Below, piece after piece: positions 1-10,000 of a stretch of 64,000 nt of DNA; position 1 is the stretch's first letter; the number at the start of each line of letters is the position of its first letter. A program made the position numbers and the translations under genes. The notes beneath the pieces were generated by a model, which was not told where the DNA came from, searched no databases, and saw nothing but the letters and a program-made list of their open reading frames with translations. Source of the DNA: CAVWQV01 sp963757115 (GTDB lineage Bacteria > Pseudomonadota > Alphaproteobacteria > Acetobacterales > Acetobacteraceae); contig CAVWQV010000001.1 of NCBI GenBank assembly GCA_963757115.1, forward strand, positions 310,001 through 374,000. The letters are read 5' to 3'.

Positions 1-1
1 T

Positions 2-766
2 TCGTCGATCCGAAAGGTTGACCGGCAGCTGCGCGCCTTCGAGCGTTTGGCCCCGGACTTTCGTAGCATGCATCCAATCGATGCTACGTCGCCTCAGGAA
101 TGCAGCGAGATCACGGCACACGTGTTTGCCAGCTTGCGCTTCGACACGACGTATCGTGTCCCGAAGTACAGGCGTTGGCTCGACCAGGTTGGGCATCTCG
201 ACGCATATGGCTTCCACAAGCGGTTCCTACAGCACCTTCAGGGCAAATCCGGTGGTGATCGGTGGGTCCTGAAGTGTCCCGACCACGTCTTTGCACTCGA
301 TGCCATTCACGAGGTTTACCCTGATGCGCGGCTAGTGTTTGTGCATCGCGATCCTGTCAAGGTCTTATCCTCGGTCACGCGTTTAACCGAAGTTCTTCGG
401 AGGCCCTTTACTCGGCGGATCGACCGAGCAGAAATCGGCCGGCTGGACAGCGAGCGCTGGCTGGAAGGCACTAGGCGGATGATGCGCGCTTCGGAAGCAC
501 AAGGGGCGGAGCATTCAACGGCGCACGTCCGGTATCTCGATTTAATTGCCGATCCGTTAGGGACGATCGAAAGTCTCTACGAGCGCTTTGGCCTCAATTT
601 CAGCGGGCGAACGGCGGACGAAATCAGGCAGTCCACGAAGAAGCAGCCATCTGGAGGCTATGGTTCAAATCACTACAATCTCGTGGACTATGGCCTCGAT
701 TTTGCTGCTGAACGCAGGAAGTTTGCCGACTACATGGCCTTCTTCGGGATCAATCCAGAAAGTTAG
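2..766 (+). CDS. Sulfotransferase family protein, C-terminal part (cut by window edge)
   Basis: Cytosolic-type sulfotransferase (Sulfotransfer_3 family), which moves sulfate from PAPS to a hydroxyl or amine acceptor. The frame is open from base 2 to a TAG at 764-766, so about 254 residues are present and the N-terminal 5'-phosphosulfate loop lies outside the window. A TTG at 47 could act as a start but would leave the fold incomplete. The segment 'RLVFVHRDPVKVLSS' (about residue 110-124) is the 3'-phosphate-binding region, with Arg-Asp-Pro and Ser in the usual places; 'WVLKCPDH' just before it is the family's W-x-x-K-x-P element. It converges with the kinase/nucleotidyltransferase fusion next door, which could relate to nucleotide-activated sulfate. 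Base composition is lower in GC than most of the window. The acceptor cannot be predicted. Confidence 0.85.
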   Translation, partial: SSIRKVDRQLRAFERLAPDFRSMHPIDATSPQECSEITAHVFASLRFDTTYRVPKYRRWLDQVGHLDAYGFHKRFLQHLQGKSGGDRWVLKCPDHVFALDAIHEVYPDARLVFVHRDPVKVLSSVTRLTEVLRRPFTRRIDRAEIGRLDSERWLEGTRRMMRASEAQGAEHSTAHVRYLDLIADPLGTIESLYERFGLNFSGRTADEIRQSTKKQPSGGYGSNHYNLVDYGLDFAAERRKFADYMAFFGINPES

Positions 767-834
767 GGTTTATTGCAAGCGATCAGAGCGCCGGCGTACG
801 GGGATAAGCAGCTTTGCAATCATTCCGTTGCGCG

Positions 835-1650
835 TCAGCTGCTCTCCAGGCCGCGTTGCGTCAAGAGATGGCGCTGCTGCGTAGCGGAAATAGCTTGGAG
901 CCCAGCGTCCAGATCGATGCGCTCAATATGGTAGCCGACGTCGCGGCCATAGAAGACGTGGGTGACATTCGGTATCGGCATGACGGTAAACCGACCCTCG
1001 TGACCGCGCAGGCCATACTCAATGCGTGCGCGAACATACTCGAAAGAGAACGGGTTTTTGCCATCGGTCCCAGTTGTGTCACGGACCGCAATGCAGGCTT
1101 GGCCGACCCGGTGTAAGCCTTCTTCAATCAACGTACGGTGGCCCTCGTGGAACGGCTGATACCGGCCGATAAACAGCGCGGTGGGCCGCTTCGGATCGAA
1201 CAGGGGACGTAGCTGAACAGCCACTTGCTCCGCCCGGTACTCCGGGCTGCCGTCCACGGTCACGCGTATATCGAATTGCTCGGGCGGTTCAAACAAACGG
1301 TTGGTGTCCTCGAAGCGGCCTACCTCGATGCGGTCGACCCAGACGACGAAGGCTTTACCGTGGAGTTGGAAGGCGGCGCGAGTGTCGGCGGTCGGGCAAA
1401 TGAAGTCGGCGACGGCATAGCCGCCGGCTTCGGTTACACGGTCGCAGAGCCAGCCCATGCGCCGTGCGTGTTCGATCCGGTCCTGCACGGAAAAGCCGAG
1501 ATCGGCACTGACTTCGCGGCGGACCGCGTCGGCGTTGAAGTGAACGGCATTCATACGTCGCAATAGCGCTCGAGCGAGCGTTGTCTTGCCGGCGCCGGGC
1601 AGGCCCATGATGAGGATCTTGCGTGAGATCCCAAGCGGCAGGGTATGCAT
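835..1650 (-). CDS. Fusion of an APS-kinase-like P-loop kinase and a HIGH-type nucleotidyltransferase
   Basis: A 271-residue two-domain protein. The N-terminal half resembles CysC-type adenylylsulfate kinase, with a Walker A 'GLPGAGKTT' at residues 16-24 and the family's 'FNADAVRREV' following. The C-terminal half is a compact HIGH-superfamily nucleotidyltransferase with 'GRYQPFHEGH' at about 162-171 and the second signature 'ISATQQR' at about 254-260, as in NMN adenylyltransferases and cytidylyltransferases. It is too small to be a full ATP sulfurylase of the MET3 type. The ATG at 1650 is preferred because AAGG lies just upstream; a longer start at 1719 is possible and adds 23 residues. The fusion suggests that a phosphorylated or sulfated small molecule is nucleotidyl-activated and then phosphorylated. 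PAPS supply to the neighbouring sulfotransferase is one hypothesis. The substrate is unknown. Confidence 0.85.
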   Translation of the reverse strand: MHTLPLGISRKILIMGLPGAGKTTLARALLRRMNAVHFNADAVRREVSADLGFSVQDRIEHARRMGWLCDRVTEAGGYAVADFICPTADTRAAFQLHGKAFVVWVDRIEVGRFEDTNRLFEPPEQFDIRVTVDGSPEYRAEQVAVQLRPLFDPKRPTALFIGRYQPFHEGHRTLIEEGLHRVGQACIAVRDTTGTDGKNPFSFEYVRARIEYGLRGHEGRFTVMPIPNVTHVFYGRDVGYHIERIDLDAGLQAISATQQRHLLTQRGLESS

Positions 1651-1922
1651 GGACCTTCGCACGTAGTGGTTTGATGCGCTGGGAGCCAGATGCGTCTGAC
1701 TCGCCTCGCGCGAGGCCATTGGCGCACAACTTCAGCTATTCGCAAGAGCTTTTTGTGCAAAACGGCTATGGCTTGCGTCGATTATCCGGCTGAACTGACA
1801 GGCGACTTTGTCGCATCGCCGTTGCGATCAAACGGGATTGTGCAGCTAGTCTTTCTGTGCGTTGCCCGGTTCGACAAAGTCGATCCGCGGTGCAAGCCGA
1901 GCGGCGGTTGTCGCCCGCGGAA

Positions 1923-2183
1923 TCATGAACCGACAGCGTCAGAGACGCACTTCTTCGTGAAGCTGATCTTGGCGGCACCGGCCAGCTTTTTGTCCGCGGC
2001 AGCCGCATCGCAGCTGGCTTTGGCGTCCGTCTCACACTTCTTCATGAAACTGGTCTTCGCCGCGCCTGCGAGCTTTTTGTCGCTGACGGTGGCAGCGCAT
2101 GATGACCCTTCAGCATGCGCCAGCAGTGGCAGGCCGATGACCATCGACAGCCCAAGAGTGGCAGCAAGTGTGAAGGTTCTCAT
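1923..2183 (-). CDS. PsiF-repeat periplasmic protein
   Basis: An 86-residue exported protein with a signal peptide ('MRTFTLAATLGLSMVIGLP', then Ala-His-Ala before the mature part) and two tandem PsiF repeats, each centred on 'DKKLAGAAK' followed by 'SF..KKC'. Each repeat carries a Cys near both ends. PsiF is known in E. coli as a phosphate-starvation-inducible periplasmic protein of unknown biochemistry. The start at 2183 is chosen because AGGGA sits six bases upstream and the signal peptide begins exactly there; an in-frame extension to 2243 is possible but would bury the signal peptide. The gene stands alone, 272 bases upstream of the kinase fusion on the same strand. Confidence 0.85.
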   Translation of the reverse strand: MRTFTLAATLGLSMVIGLPLLAHAEGSSCAATVSDKKLAGAAKTSFMKKCETDAKASCDAAAADKKLAGAAKISFTKKCVSDAVGS

Positions 2184-2646
2184 GTGGGTCCCTGCATTCA
2201 AGATCACGATCCCAAGCTTATCAATGGAGGCGCTGACGATCAACGGTCATTTGCAATGACCACGAGGTTGTGCCCTACCTATTTACCAGCCCAGCAAAAC
2301 TGATCAGGGAACTCAAATGTAATTTGATTGCTCAAGCCCTCTCGGCACACTCTGAATGACAGTCCTTCGGACGACCAAGTATCATCCCAATCTCGGTCTC
2401 TAGTTCTGCGCTACGTTGGTGAACTCGATCTGAGCGAAACCAGGCGGTTGTTTGCTGTTGATCCGACGCAGTGCAGCCTGCGGAGGATGTCGGTGCGGCG
2501 GCTGCGGGCCCTCATCACTGCCTTGGCTGTTTAGTATTAAGCGTTGGTCGTCAAGGCCCGGCCCTCACAGACCAAACTGCCCGGCCGGGCGCGCGTTGCA
2601 TGGCGCCACAATCCTGTCGATTTCGCACTCAACCGCTGGGAGGAAC
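2184..2646. other. Gene-poor spacer between psiF-like gene and MFS gene
   Basis: 463 bases between two divergent genes. The left half is visibly richer in A and T than the rest of the window and should contain both promoters, but no convincing -35/-10 pair was found. A 68-codon open frame on the plus strand at 2328-2534 has no ribosome binding site and no recognisable protein features. The right end carries GGAGG immediately before the MFS start. Confidence 0.5.
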
Positions 2647-3957
2647 ATGATGGGCTCGACCGTAGCGCCGCCCCGGGTGCGGCGGGCGCAGCGATCCGCG
2701 CTAACCATGTTGGTGGTAGCGGGCACGCTCAATTATCTCGACCGGTCGACACTTTCGATTGCTAACCCGCTGATTCGGCAGGAACTCGGTCTCTCCATCG
2801 CCGATATGGGCTTGCTCTTGTCCGCCTTCCTTTGGGCATATGCCTTTGCACAACTCCCGGGGGGCGCGCTGGTGGACAGGATCGGCCCGCACCGTCTTCT
2901 GGGCGGGGGGCTCGCCGTCTGGTCGTTGGCGCAGGCCGCGGCGGGGCTCGTCGGCGGTTTCTGGCAGTTCTCCGCGGCAAGGGTGTTGCTGGGCCTCGGA
3001 GAGGCCCCGATGTTTTCCTCCGCCGTGCGCGTGGTGCGTGACTGGTACAAGGTACGCGACCGCGGGCTTCCGACCGGGATCTGGAACTGTAGTTCCTCGC
3101 TCGGTCCGGCCATCGCCCCGCCGATTTTTACCGGCCTGATGCTCGCGCTCGATTGGCGCTGGATGTTCGTCGTCATGGGCGCGGTCGGGCTCGCTGTCGC
3201 GGCGGTTTGGCTGTTGTTGTACCGGGATGCCCGCGAAACGCACTTCTCCGTCGAGGAACGGCAATATCTGACGCAAGACGAGGAAGTCACGGCCCATCAC
3301 CGGATTACATTGGGAGAGTGGGCCGGGCTGTTCCGCTTCCGCACCACCTGGGGCCTGGTGCTTGGCTTCTTCGGCATTGTCTACATGAGTTGGTTGTATT
3401 TGGCCTGGCTCCCCGGATACCTGGAGCTCCAGCGTCATATGTCGATCCCGAAGACTGGGCTAGTAGCCGCTATCCCGTTCGGCTTCGGGGTGCTCGGCAG
3501 TGTCGGCGGCGGCTGGATCGCCGACCGTCTCATGCGGGTCGGGTTCTCTCCGGTCAACAGCCGCAAGCTGCCGGTCATTGTCGGCTTGGTGGGCATGGCG
3601 GGGTTCACCGTGGCGGCCGCACAGGTGACGAACGATGTGGTGGCGGTCGGCTGCATCGCCGCAGCCCTGATGTTCGGGGCGTGCGCGAGCGGAATGTCGT
3701 GGGCGCTTTCGAGCGTGGCGGCGCCGGCCAACAGCACGGCCTCGCTCGGCTCCATCCAGAATTTTGGCGGCTATCTCGGGGGCGCGTTGGCCCCGACGAT
3801 TACGGGTTTCACGGTTCAGTCCACCGGTAGTTTCGTGCCTGCGCTCGAAGTCAGTGGGGCGATCGGGTTAGCGTCCGCGCTAGCTTACCTTTTGCTGATC
3901 CGCCCAAGGCCGATCACCTCGGCGGAGCTCAGCCCCCAGTCGTCGCGCGCCACCTAG
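2647..3957 (+). CDS. MFS transporter, anion:cation symporter (ACS)-like family
   Basis: A 436-residue twelve-helix inner-membrane carrier of the major facilitator superfamily. 'LNYLDRSTLSIANPLI' at about residue 30 is typical of the ACS family (hexuronate, galactarate, tartrate and phthalate carriers). The loop 2-3 signature appears as 'GGALVDRIGPH', and a second 'GGWIADRLM' marks the start of the C-terminal six-helix half. The double ATG at 2647/2650 is preceded by GGGAGG; the frame stays open further upstream but that part lacks membrane segments. The substrate is probably a small organic anion. The gene is followed by a polysaccharide export gene after a 169-base gap and shows no operon partner. 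Confidence 0.88.
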   Translation: MMGSTVAPPRVRRAQRSALTMLVVAGTLNYLDRSTLSIANPLIRQELGLSIADMGLLLSAFLWAYAFAQLPGGALVDRIGPHRLLGGGLAVWSLAQAAAGLVGGFWQFSAARVLLGLGEAPMFSSAVRVVRDWYKVRDRGLPTGIWNCSSSLGPAIAPPIFTGLMLALDWRWMFVVMGAVGLAVAAVWLLLYRDARETHFSVEERQYLTQDEEVTAHHRITLGEWAGLFRFRTTWGLVLGFFGIVYMSWLYLAWLPGYLELQRHMSIPKTGLVAAIPFGFGVLGSVGGGWIADRLMRVGFSPVNSRKLPVIVGLVGMAGFTVAAAQVTNDVVAVGCIAAALMFGACASGMSWALSSVAAPANSTASLGSIQNFGGYLGGALAPTITGFTVQSTGSFVPALEVSGAIGLASALAYLLLIRPRPITSAELSPQSSRAT

Positions 3958-4126
3958 TCTTCGACGGCACGGGAGCGCAGGAGGGCAATGTCGTCCCAAT
4001 TCCCGAATGCACTCGGTCTCGGTTTGAAAGTTGTGGATTGCCGAATGCATTTCATCTTATTGGTTTTTAGGGCGCGTGCGGAGGGCCGTAGTATGGACCG
4101 TCGGCGCCCGAGGAGACATTCGGGAC

Positions 4127-4721
4127 ATGACATTCAAGCTCAGCGGCCTCGCCTTCGCGCGCAACCCGGGCGTGCGCGCCCCCTTGCTCGGCGGCCTTGC
4201 GATGCTGGCGGCCTGTGCGCCCGGCCGCGGTCTTGCACCGTTGCCCCCGACGTCGGATGCCGCCTATCGGCTTGGGCCGGGCGACCGGGTTCGGGTTATC
4301 ACCTTCGGCGAGCAGCAGCTGACCGGTGAGTTCCGGGTGAGCGACAACGGAACGATCGCCGTGCCGCTGATCGGCACGGCGAAGGCATCGGGCCTGACCT
4401 CCCGGCAGCTTGCGGAAGGCATCGGCGCCGAGTTGCAACGCCGCAACCTGTTCAAGGACCCGAGCGTGGTCGTCGAGGTGGTCGAGTATCGACCGATTTT
4501 CGTGTTGGGGGAGGTCAGCAAGCCCGGGGAGTTTCCCTATCAACCGAACATGACCGTGCTGACCGCCGTCGCCGTGGCTGGTGGGTTCACCTACCGGGCC
4601 GTCGAGGATCGCGCTGCGGTCGTGCGCACTGTCCGTGGCAAGCCGATCACCGGGCTCGCCACAGGGTGCGACCGTGCTTCAGCCGGGCGACGTGCTGAAG
4701 ATCTACGAACGGAACTTCTAG
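4127..4721 (+). CDS. Wza-type polysaccharide export lipoprotein (one frameshift)
   Basis: Periplasmic/outer-membrane polysaccharide export protein (Poly_export plus SLBB domains), about 197 residues once repaired. The N-terminus has a lipoprotein-like leader ending 'LGGLAMLAAC' and the mature start 'YRLGPGDRVRVITFGE' is the classical Poly_export motif. 'FVLGEVSKPGEFPY' is the SLBB segment. The continuous frame runs on to 4735, but the expected C-terminus 'VLQPGDVLKIYERNF' is encoded one frame over and stops at the TAG at 4719-4721, so one extra base lies near 4665. It is followed 32 bases later by an outer-membrane barrel gene, as in acetan-type export loci. No Wzc-like kinase or Wzx/Wzy is nearby. 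The ATG at 4127 lacks a strong ribosome binding site, so the start is moderately certain. Confidence 0.82.
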
Positions 4722-4753
4722 CTTCCCGGGCCTAGCGTCGGCCGCGATCGGCC

Positions 4754-6112
4754 GTGCAAGCGGGTGGGGGCCTCCGGCCGAGCAAATCCCGGAAGGGGCG
4801 TTGGTGCGCCGGCTTGCTACTGCTTGGGTTTGCCGCTGGAGGGCCAAGCTTTCCCCGAGCGCAACTTATTGGCACGTATCTGCCGGGGCCTGTGTCAGGC
4901 TACCAGCAAGAGCCCGGGGTAACGGTCGGGTCCCGGCTACGCCCACTGTATCAGCCGCTTGGTGTCCGGCTCGGCGATTTCGTCCTGCACTCGGACCTGA
5001 CGGAAGCGGTCGGCTACAACTCCGACGTTGCCGGGCTCGGCCAATCCCCGGGAAGCTGGTTTGGCCGGACCAACGGCTCGCTGGTAATAAACTCGGATTG
5101 GTCGCGGAACCGGGTTGGCCTCGCTCTGACCGCCGACGACACGCATTTTTTATCCACCCCCCGACAGGACTACACGGACTGGACCGCGTCCCTCGGCGGC
5201 GGCTACACCCTCGGCCGCAAGGAGCTGCAGGTCAGCTACACGCATCTTTCCTTGCACGAGGATGCGACACAGATCGGCTCGGTGCTTTCGAGCACGCCGA
5301 TCCCGTATCAGGTGGAGGACTTGCGCGCCTCTTACACGTTCGACCGGGGCAGGGTGTCGCTGACGCCCCGCGTCGACGTTCAGCTATACCGCTTCGGCGC
5401 GGCCACGTTGGCAGGGGTTCCGGTCAGCCAGGCAAGCGAGAACCGGGTCGTGGTGAACGCGGGGCTCGAAACGCGATACGCGCTGACTGACCGCACCAGC
5501 CTCGTGTTCGTAGTGGAAGGCATCAACTCGAGCTACATTGAAGAGCCCGCCGGTCAGCCGACCAACAGTTCGAAAAGCATCCTGGCCCTGGGCGGCCTCG
5601 ACTACGGGGAGGACGGGTTGTGGCGTTATCGCCTACTTCTCGGCGTGGAAGCCCGCGACTTCGACGCCCCACAATACGGTTCCCATACGGCGCCCATCGT
5701 GGCGGCGAACGTGGTCTGGCTCCCGACCGGGATGACCACGGTCAGCGCGACACTGTCCCGCACTATCGAGGATCCGGCCGCGGCCGGCACGGGCGGCTAT
5801 ACCTACACGCGCGGCCGGCTTGTGGTCGACCACGAGTGGTGGCGCGACGTGCTGCTGCAGGCCCATGCCGGCTTCGAGATTGCCGACTATCTGCAAGGTG
5901 GCGGAAGGCAGCAGAACGTTAGCTTCGGGGCAGGCATTCACTGGCTGTTGAACCGGCGCATGCGGCTCGGCCTCGACTACTCCTTCATCGCCCAAAGCGG
6001 GGCCGCCGCCGGCTCAAATCTGGCGCCCCCCAAGGCAAGCCTTCCCGGGGGATCGCGCGGCTCCGACTTCGACCGGAGCGTCGTCGTCCTCACGTTACAT
6101 TTTGCCATGTAA
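4754..6112 (+). CDS. Outer-membrane beta-barrel protein (BBP2-like), polysaccharide export associated
   Basis: A 452-residue exported barrel protein. It has a hydrophobic leader ('WCAGLLLLGFAAG') and then many alternating aromatic/polar strands such as 'LQVSYTHLSL', 'YRLLLGVEARDF' and 'MRLGLDYSFIAQ'. It ends in 'VVVLTLHFAM', close to the aromatic-terminated final strand of outer-membrane proteins. The segment 'GVRLGDFVLHSDLTEAVGYNSDV' region fits the BBP2_2 family, which lies beside Wza-like genes in Acetobacteraceae. The apparent start is a GTG at 4754 with no clear ribosome binding site, 32 bases after the Wza-like stop, so the two genes are probably cotranscribed. A role in secretion or surface anchoring of an exopolysaccharide is inferred from context only. 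Confidence 0.78.
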   Translation: MQAGGGLRPSKSRKGRWCAGLLLLGFAAGGPSFPRAQLIGTYLPGPVSGYQQEPGVTVGSRLRPLYQPLGVRLGDFVLHSDLTEAVGYNSDVAGLGQSPGSWFGRTNGSLVINSDWSRNRVGLALTADDTHFLSTPRQDYTDWTASLGGGYTLGRKELQVSYTHLSLHEDATQIGSVLSSTPIPYQVEDLRASYTFDRGRVSLTPRVDVQLYRFGAATLAGVPVSQASENRVVVNAGLETRYALTDRTSLVFVVEGINSSYIEEPAGQPTNSSKSILALGGLDYGEDGLWRYRLLLGVEARDFDAPQYGSHTAPIVAANVVWLPTGMTTVSATLSRTIEDPAAAGTGGYTYTRGRLVVDHEWWRDVLLQAHAGFEIADYLQGGGRQQNVSFGAGIHWLLNRRMRLGLDYSFIAQSGAAAGSNLAPPKASLPGGSRGSDFDRSVVVLTLHFAM

Positions 6113-6257
6113 TCTTCCGATGCCTACGGCGCGTTCCTGCCCAGATCGACGGCTGCCGACCTTGGCTCTCCCGACCGGAGCGCAAAACAAAGTGCGGACG
6201 GCACGTAAGTTGCTCTCCACTTGGAGGAGACCTGCCTGAGTGGCTGGGAGATGGGCG

Positions 6258-6887
6258 ATGGACGATTACGCGCGGCGGGGCTACGGCGGAACTTTGGTGG
6301 GCTTCGGCCAGCGTCTGGGTATCGCGGTAGTGGACTTCCAGCTCGGGTTCACGGACGCGCGTTTCCCGCTTGGCGGGGCCGAGCTGACCGACCGGGCGGT
6401 TGAGAACACCGCCATTCTGCTGCACGCCGCCCGAGCAGCAGGGCTCCCGGTCGCCTCGTGCTTCACGTCGTATCACGGCGTGGACGATGCGCCGCATTGG
6501 AAGGTGCCCCCGGTCCTGGAAACACTGCGTCACGGGTCGGAAGCCGTGCGACTTGATCCGCGCATCCACGATCCCTCTTACGACGTGGTGATGTGCAAGA
6601 GCGCGCCGTCGATCTTCTTCCAGACCGCGGCGGCGCCGTTCTTCGTGCGGCAGAACGTGGATACCATCATCGTCACGGGCTGCACCACATCAGGCTGTGT
6701 CCGGGCCAGCGTCATCGACGCGTTCAGCTACGGCTTTCGCGTGATGGTGCCCGAAGATTGCGTCGGCGACGTGGAGGAGGAGCCGCACGCGGCCAACCTT
6801 CGCGACATCGGGCGGCGCTACGCGGACGTTCTGGATTTGCGGAGCTGCCTCGACTACATCGCAACGTTGCCGAGACGCAACGCATAG
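6258..6887 (+). CDS. Isochorismatase-fold cysteine hydrolase (N-carbamoylsarcosine/maleamate amidohydrolase type)
   Basis: A 209-residue cysteine amidase of the isochorismatase superfamily. The catalytic triad is visible: Asp26 in 'AVVDFQLGF', Lys114 in 'VMCKSAPS' and Cys147 in 'TGCTTSGCVRAS', with the cis-peptide element just before the Cys. The sequence around the Cys is closest to N-carbamoylsarcosine amidohydrolase and maleamate amidohydrolase (NicF) rather than to nicotinamidase. The ATG at 6258 has GGGAG seven bases upstream. The gene is single, between the barrel gene and an RND pump, with no pathway partners, so the substrate amide is unknown. Confidence 0.88.
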   Translation: MDDYARRGYGGTLVGFGQRLGIAVVDFQLGFTDARFPLGGAELTDRAVENTAILLHAARAAGLPVASCFTSYHGVDDAPHWKVPPVLETLRHGSEAVRLDPRIHDPSYDVVMCKSAPSIFFQTAAAPFFVRQNVDTIIVTGCTTSGCVRASVIDAFSYGFRVMVPEDCVGDVEEEPHAANLRDIGRRYADVLDLRSCLDYIATLPRRNA

Positions 6888-7026
6888 CGGCTGTGCGGCT
6901 CCGCTCCTCCCGCTTGCTTTGCGTCTCGATCGCCCTACATCGCTGCCGGGCAACTCTGCTGCCGCCCCAACTCCGCCATCCTGCTGCGCCGTAGCGCGGC
7001 TTCCCCTCACTGACAGGCTCCCTGGG

Positions 7027-10000
7027 ATGCTGCTCGTCAAGTACCGCCCTGAAGTTCCGCAATAGCTTCTACGTGCTGGCGATCCTGATTTTGCTTGCCG
7101 GCACGGGCGCGGTCATCGTCATGCCAAAAGACGTGCTGCCGGAGGTGAACATCCCGGTCGTCACGGTGGTGTGGACCTATACCGGCCTCGACACGCCGGA
7201 GATGGAGTCGCGGGTTACCACGTACGCGGAGGTTTCGGTCAGCAACAACGTCAGCGGCATCCGCGACATGGAAAGTACCACGCTGCAGGGTATCACGATC
7301 CAGCGAATCTATTTCCAGCCCGACGTCAGCATCGATCTGGCGATCTCGCAGATCGTGGCCGCCACCAACGCGGTGCGAGCGGTCATGCCCGCCGGCATTC
7401 AGCCGCCTGTTGTGATGCGCTTCACGGCGTCGTCCGTGCCGGTGATCCAGCTCGTAATGTCGTCCAACAAGGAAACACAGCAACAGCTATACGACTACAC
7501 GCAATACCGCATCCGCCAGACGCTCTCGACCAATCCGGGTGCCACGATGCCGCCGCCGTACGGCGGCACGCCGCGGCAGATCATGGTCGACCTCGACCTC
7601 CATGCGCTGCAGGCGCATGGGCTGACGCCGGATGACGTGACTGCGGCGGTTTCGGCGCAGAACGTCACCGTTCCTTCCGGTCTCGCGAAGATTGGCGGCA
7701 CGCAATACACGATCCGGCTAAACTCGGTGCCGGAGGCGGTCGCCAGCATCAACGAAATGCCGGTCAAGGTGGTGAACGGCAGCCCGATCCTAGTGCGGGA
7801 TGTGGCCTACGTCCGCGACGGCGGCCCGCCGCAACAGAACATCGTGCGCGCCAACGGCAATCGGTCCGTGCTGCTGACCATTCTCAAGAACGGCAACTCG
7901 TCCACGCTTTCGGTCGTGAACAACGTCAAAGCCATGCTCGGGCAGCTCCGGGCTGCGGCGCCCAAGGACATGCAGATCACCCCGGTGTTCGACCAGTCGG
8001 TGTTCGTGTCGGGCGCGATCTTCGACGTGGTGCGCGAGGCTGTCATCGCGGCCGGTTTGACCGGCCTGATGATCCTGCTGTTCCTCGGCTCGTGGCGCTC
8101 GACCCTGGTGGTGCTGGTCTCCATCCCGCTGTCCATCCTGACCTCGCTCGCGGTCCTGGCGGCGCTCGGCAAATCAATCAACATCATGACCCTGGGCGGT
8201 CTTGCGCTCGCGGTCGGCATTCTGGTCGACGACGCCACAGTCGCGATCGAAAACACCTACCGCCTCATGGAGAGCGGTGCCGAGTTCCGTCGGGCGGTTG
8301 CGGAAGGGGCCGCGGGGATCGCCAAGCCCGCGCTGATCTCGACCCTTGCGATCTGCTCCGCGTTCGTTTCCGTGCTGTTCCTGAGCGACGCGCCCAAATA
8401 CATCTTTACCCCGCAGGCGCTCGCCGTGGTGTTTGCGATGCTCGCCTCCTACGTCCTGTCGCGGACCTTGGTGCCGATCCTGATCGACACGCTGGTGAAG
8501 CGGGAATACGACCGGCGCCATGGCAAGCGGGACGACGCCGCCGAGCAGCGCAAGCCAGGTTTCTTCGGCCGTTTCCACGCGCGCTTCGAACACGGCTTCA
8601 CCCGTTTTCGCGACGGTTACATCGGCCTGCTCACCGCGGCTCTGACGCATCGTCTGGTCACGCTGCTGGTCGCAGGCGGCGTGCTGGCGCTGGGCGCTGG
8701 CCTTTATTTCTTCGTCGGGCAGGACTACTTCCCGCAGGTTGATGCGGGGCAGATGACCTTGCATGTGCGCGCCCGGCCCGGCACGCGGATCGAGCGGGCC
8801 GAGCAGCTGTTCCAGAGTGTGGAGGATACGATCCGGCAAGTGGTGCCGAAGCGGGAGCTCGGCACCATCATCGACAACATCGGTCTGCCCCCTATCACCT
8901 ACAATCTCTCCTTCAACGACGGCTCGTTCGTCGCCTACTACGATGGACAGATCCTGGTCCCACTCAAACCAGGGGCCCAATCCGCGCTCAGCTACCAGAA
9001 GAAGTTGCGGCCGATTTTGCGGCAGAAATATCCCGACGCGACGTTCTACTTCCAGCCCGCTGACATGATCACGCAAATCCTGGATTTCGGCGTCATATCG
9101 CCGATTGACGTCGAGATCTCCGGTCGCAACCGCGAAAAGGACGTGCAGGTCGCGCATGAAATCGTGCGCCGGATGCGCGGTGTGCCCGGGCTCGTCGATG
9201 TTCACCTCCACGAAATCAACTACGCGCCCGAGTACATGGTAAAGGTGGACCGGCAACGGGCCTCGGAGCTTGGGTTGACCGAGCAGCAGGTCGCGTCGAA
9301 CCTCGACGTGTCGTTGAGCGGAAGCTTCCAGGTCACGCCAAACTTCTGGAGCGATCCGAAGACCGGGGTTCCGTATCAGGTCTGGGTGCAGACGCCGGAA
9401 TACCGCAACAACTCTCTGACGGCGCTTAAGAACACGCCTCTGCTACTGGCGTCGGCCGGGAGCGGCACGGTGGACCTGCTCTCCAATGTGGCAACCATGG
9501 AGCGACAGGCCGAGCGAGCCGTAGCGACGCACGTCAACACCGCACCGACGTTTCACGTTTTCGCCAACGTGCAGGACCGAGATCTTGGCGGCATCAAGGC
9601 CGACCTTACTCGCATCGTGCAGGACGAACAGAAGCAACTCGCCCCGCCGGACACGATCCACGTGCGCGGCCAGATCCAGAGCATGAATTTGGCTTTCAAT
9701 CGGATCGGCATCGGCCTGCTGATCGCCATGTGCGCCGTCTACCTGTTGATGGTCGTGAACTACCAGACTTGGGGCGATCCCCTGGTCGTGCTGGCCGCGC
9801 TGCCGCTGGCTTTCTGCGGTATTGTGATCAGCCTTTTCGCGACCCAGACGACCTTCTCGATCCCCTCCCTGATGGGGGCGATCATGAGCGTAGGCGTCGC
9901 TTCGGCGAACTCGATCCTGCTGGTGACGTTCGCGCGTGAGCATCGGGAGCAGACCGGGGCGAGTGCCATGGAAGCGGCGATCGAGGCCGGGCGGGAACGA

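Noticed and set aside
2328..2534. A 68-codon open frame in the spacer before the MFS gene
   Set aside because: No ribosome binding site and no conserved feature.
8174..9256. A 360-codon minus-strand open frame inside the RND pump gene
   Set aside because: Antisense shadow with no protein features; the pump sequence is continuous and conserved.
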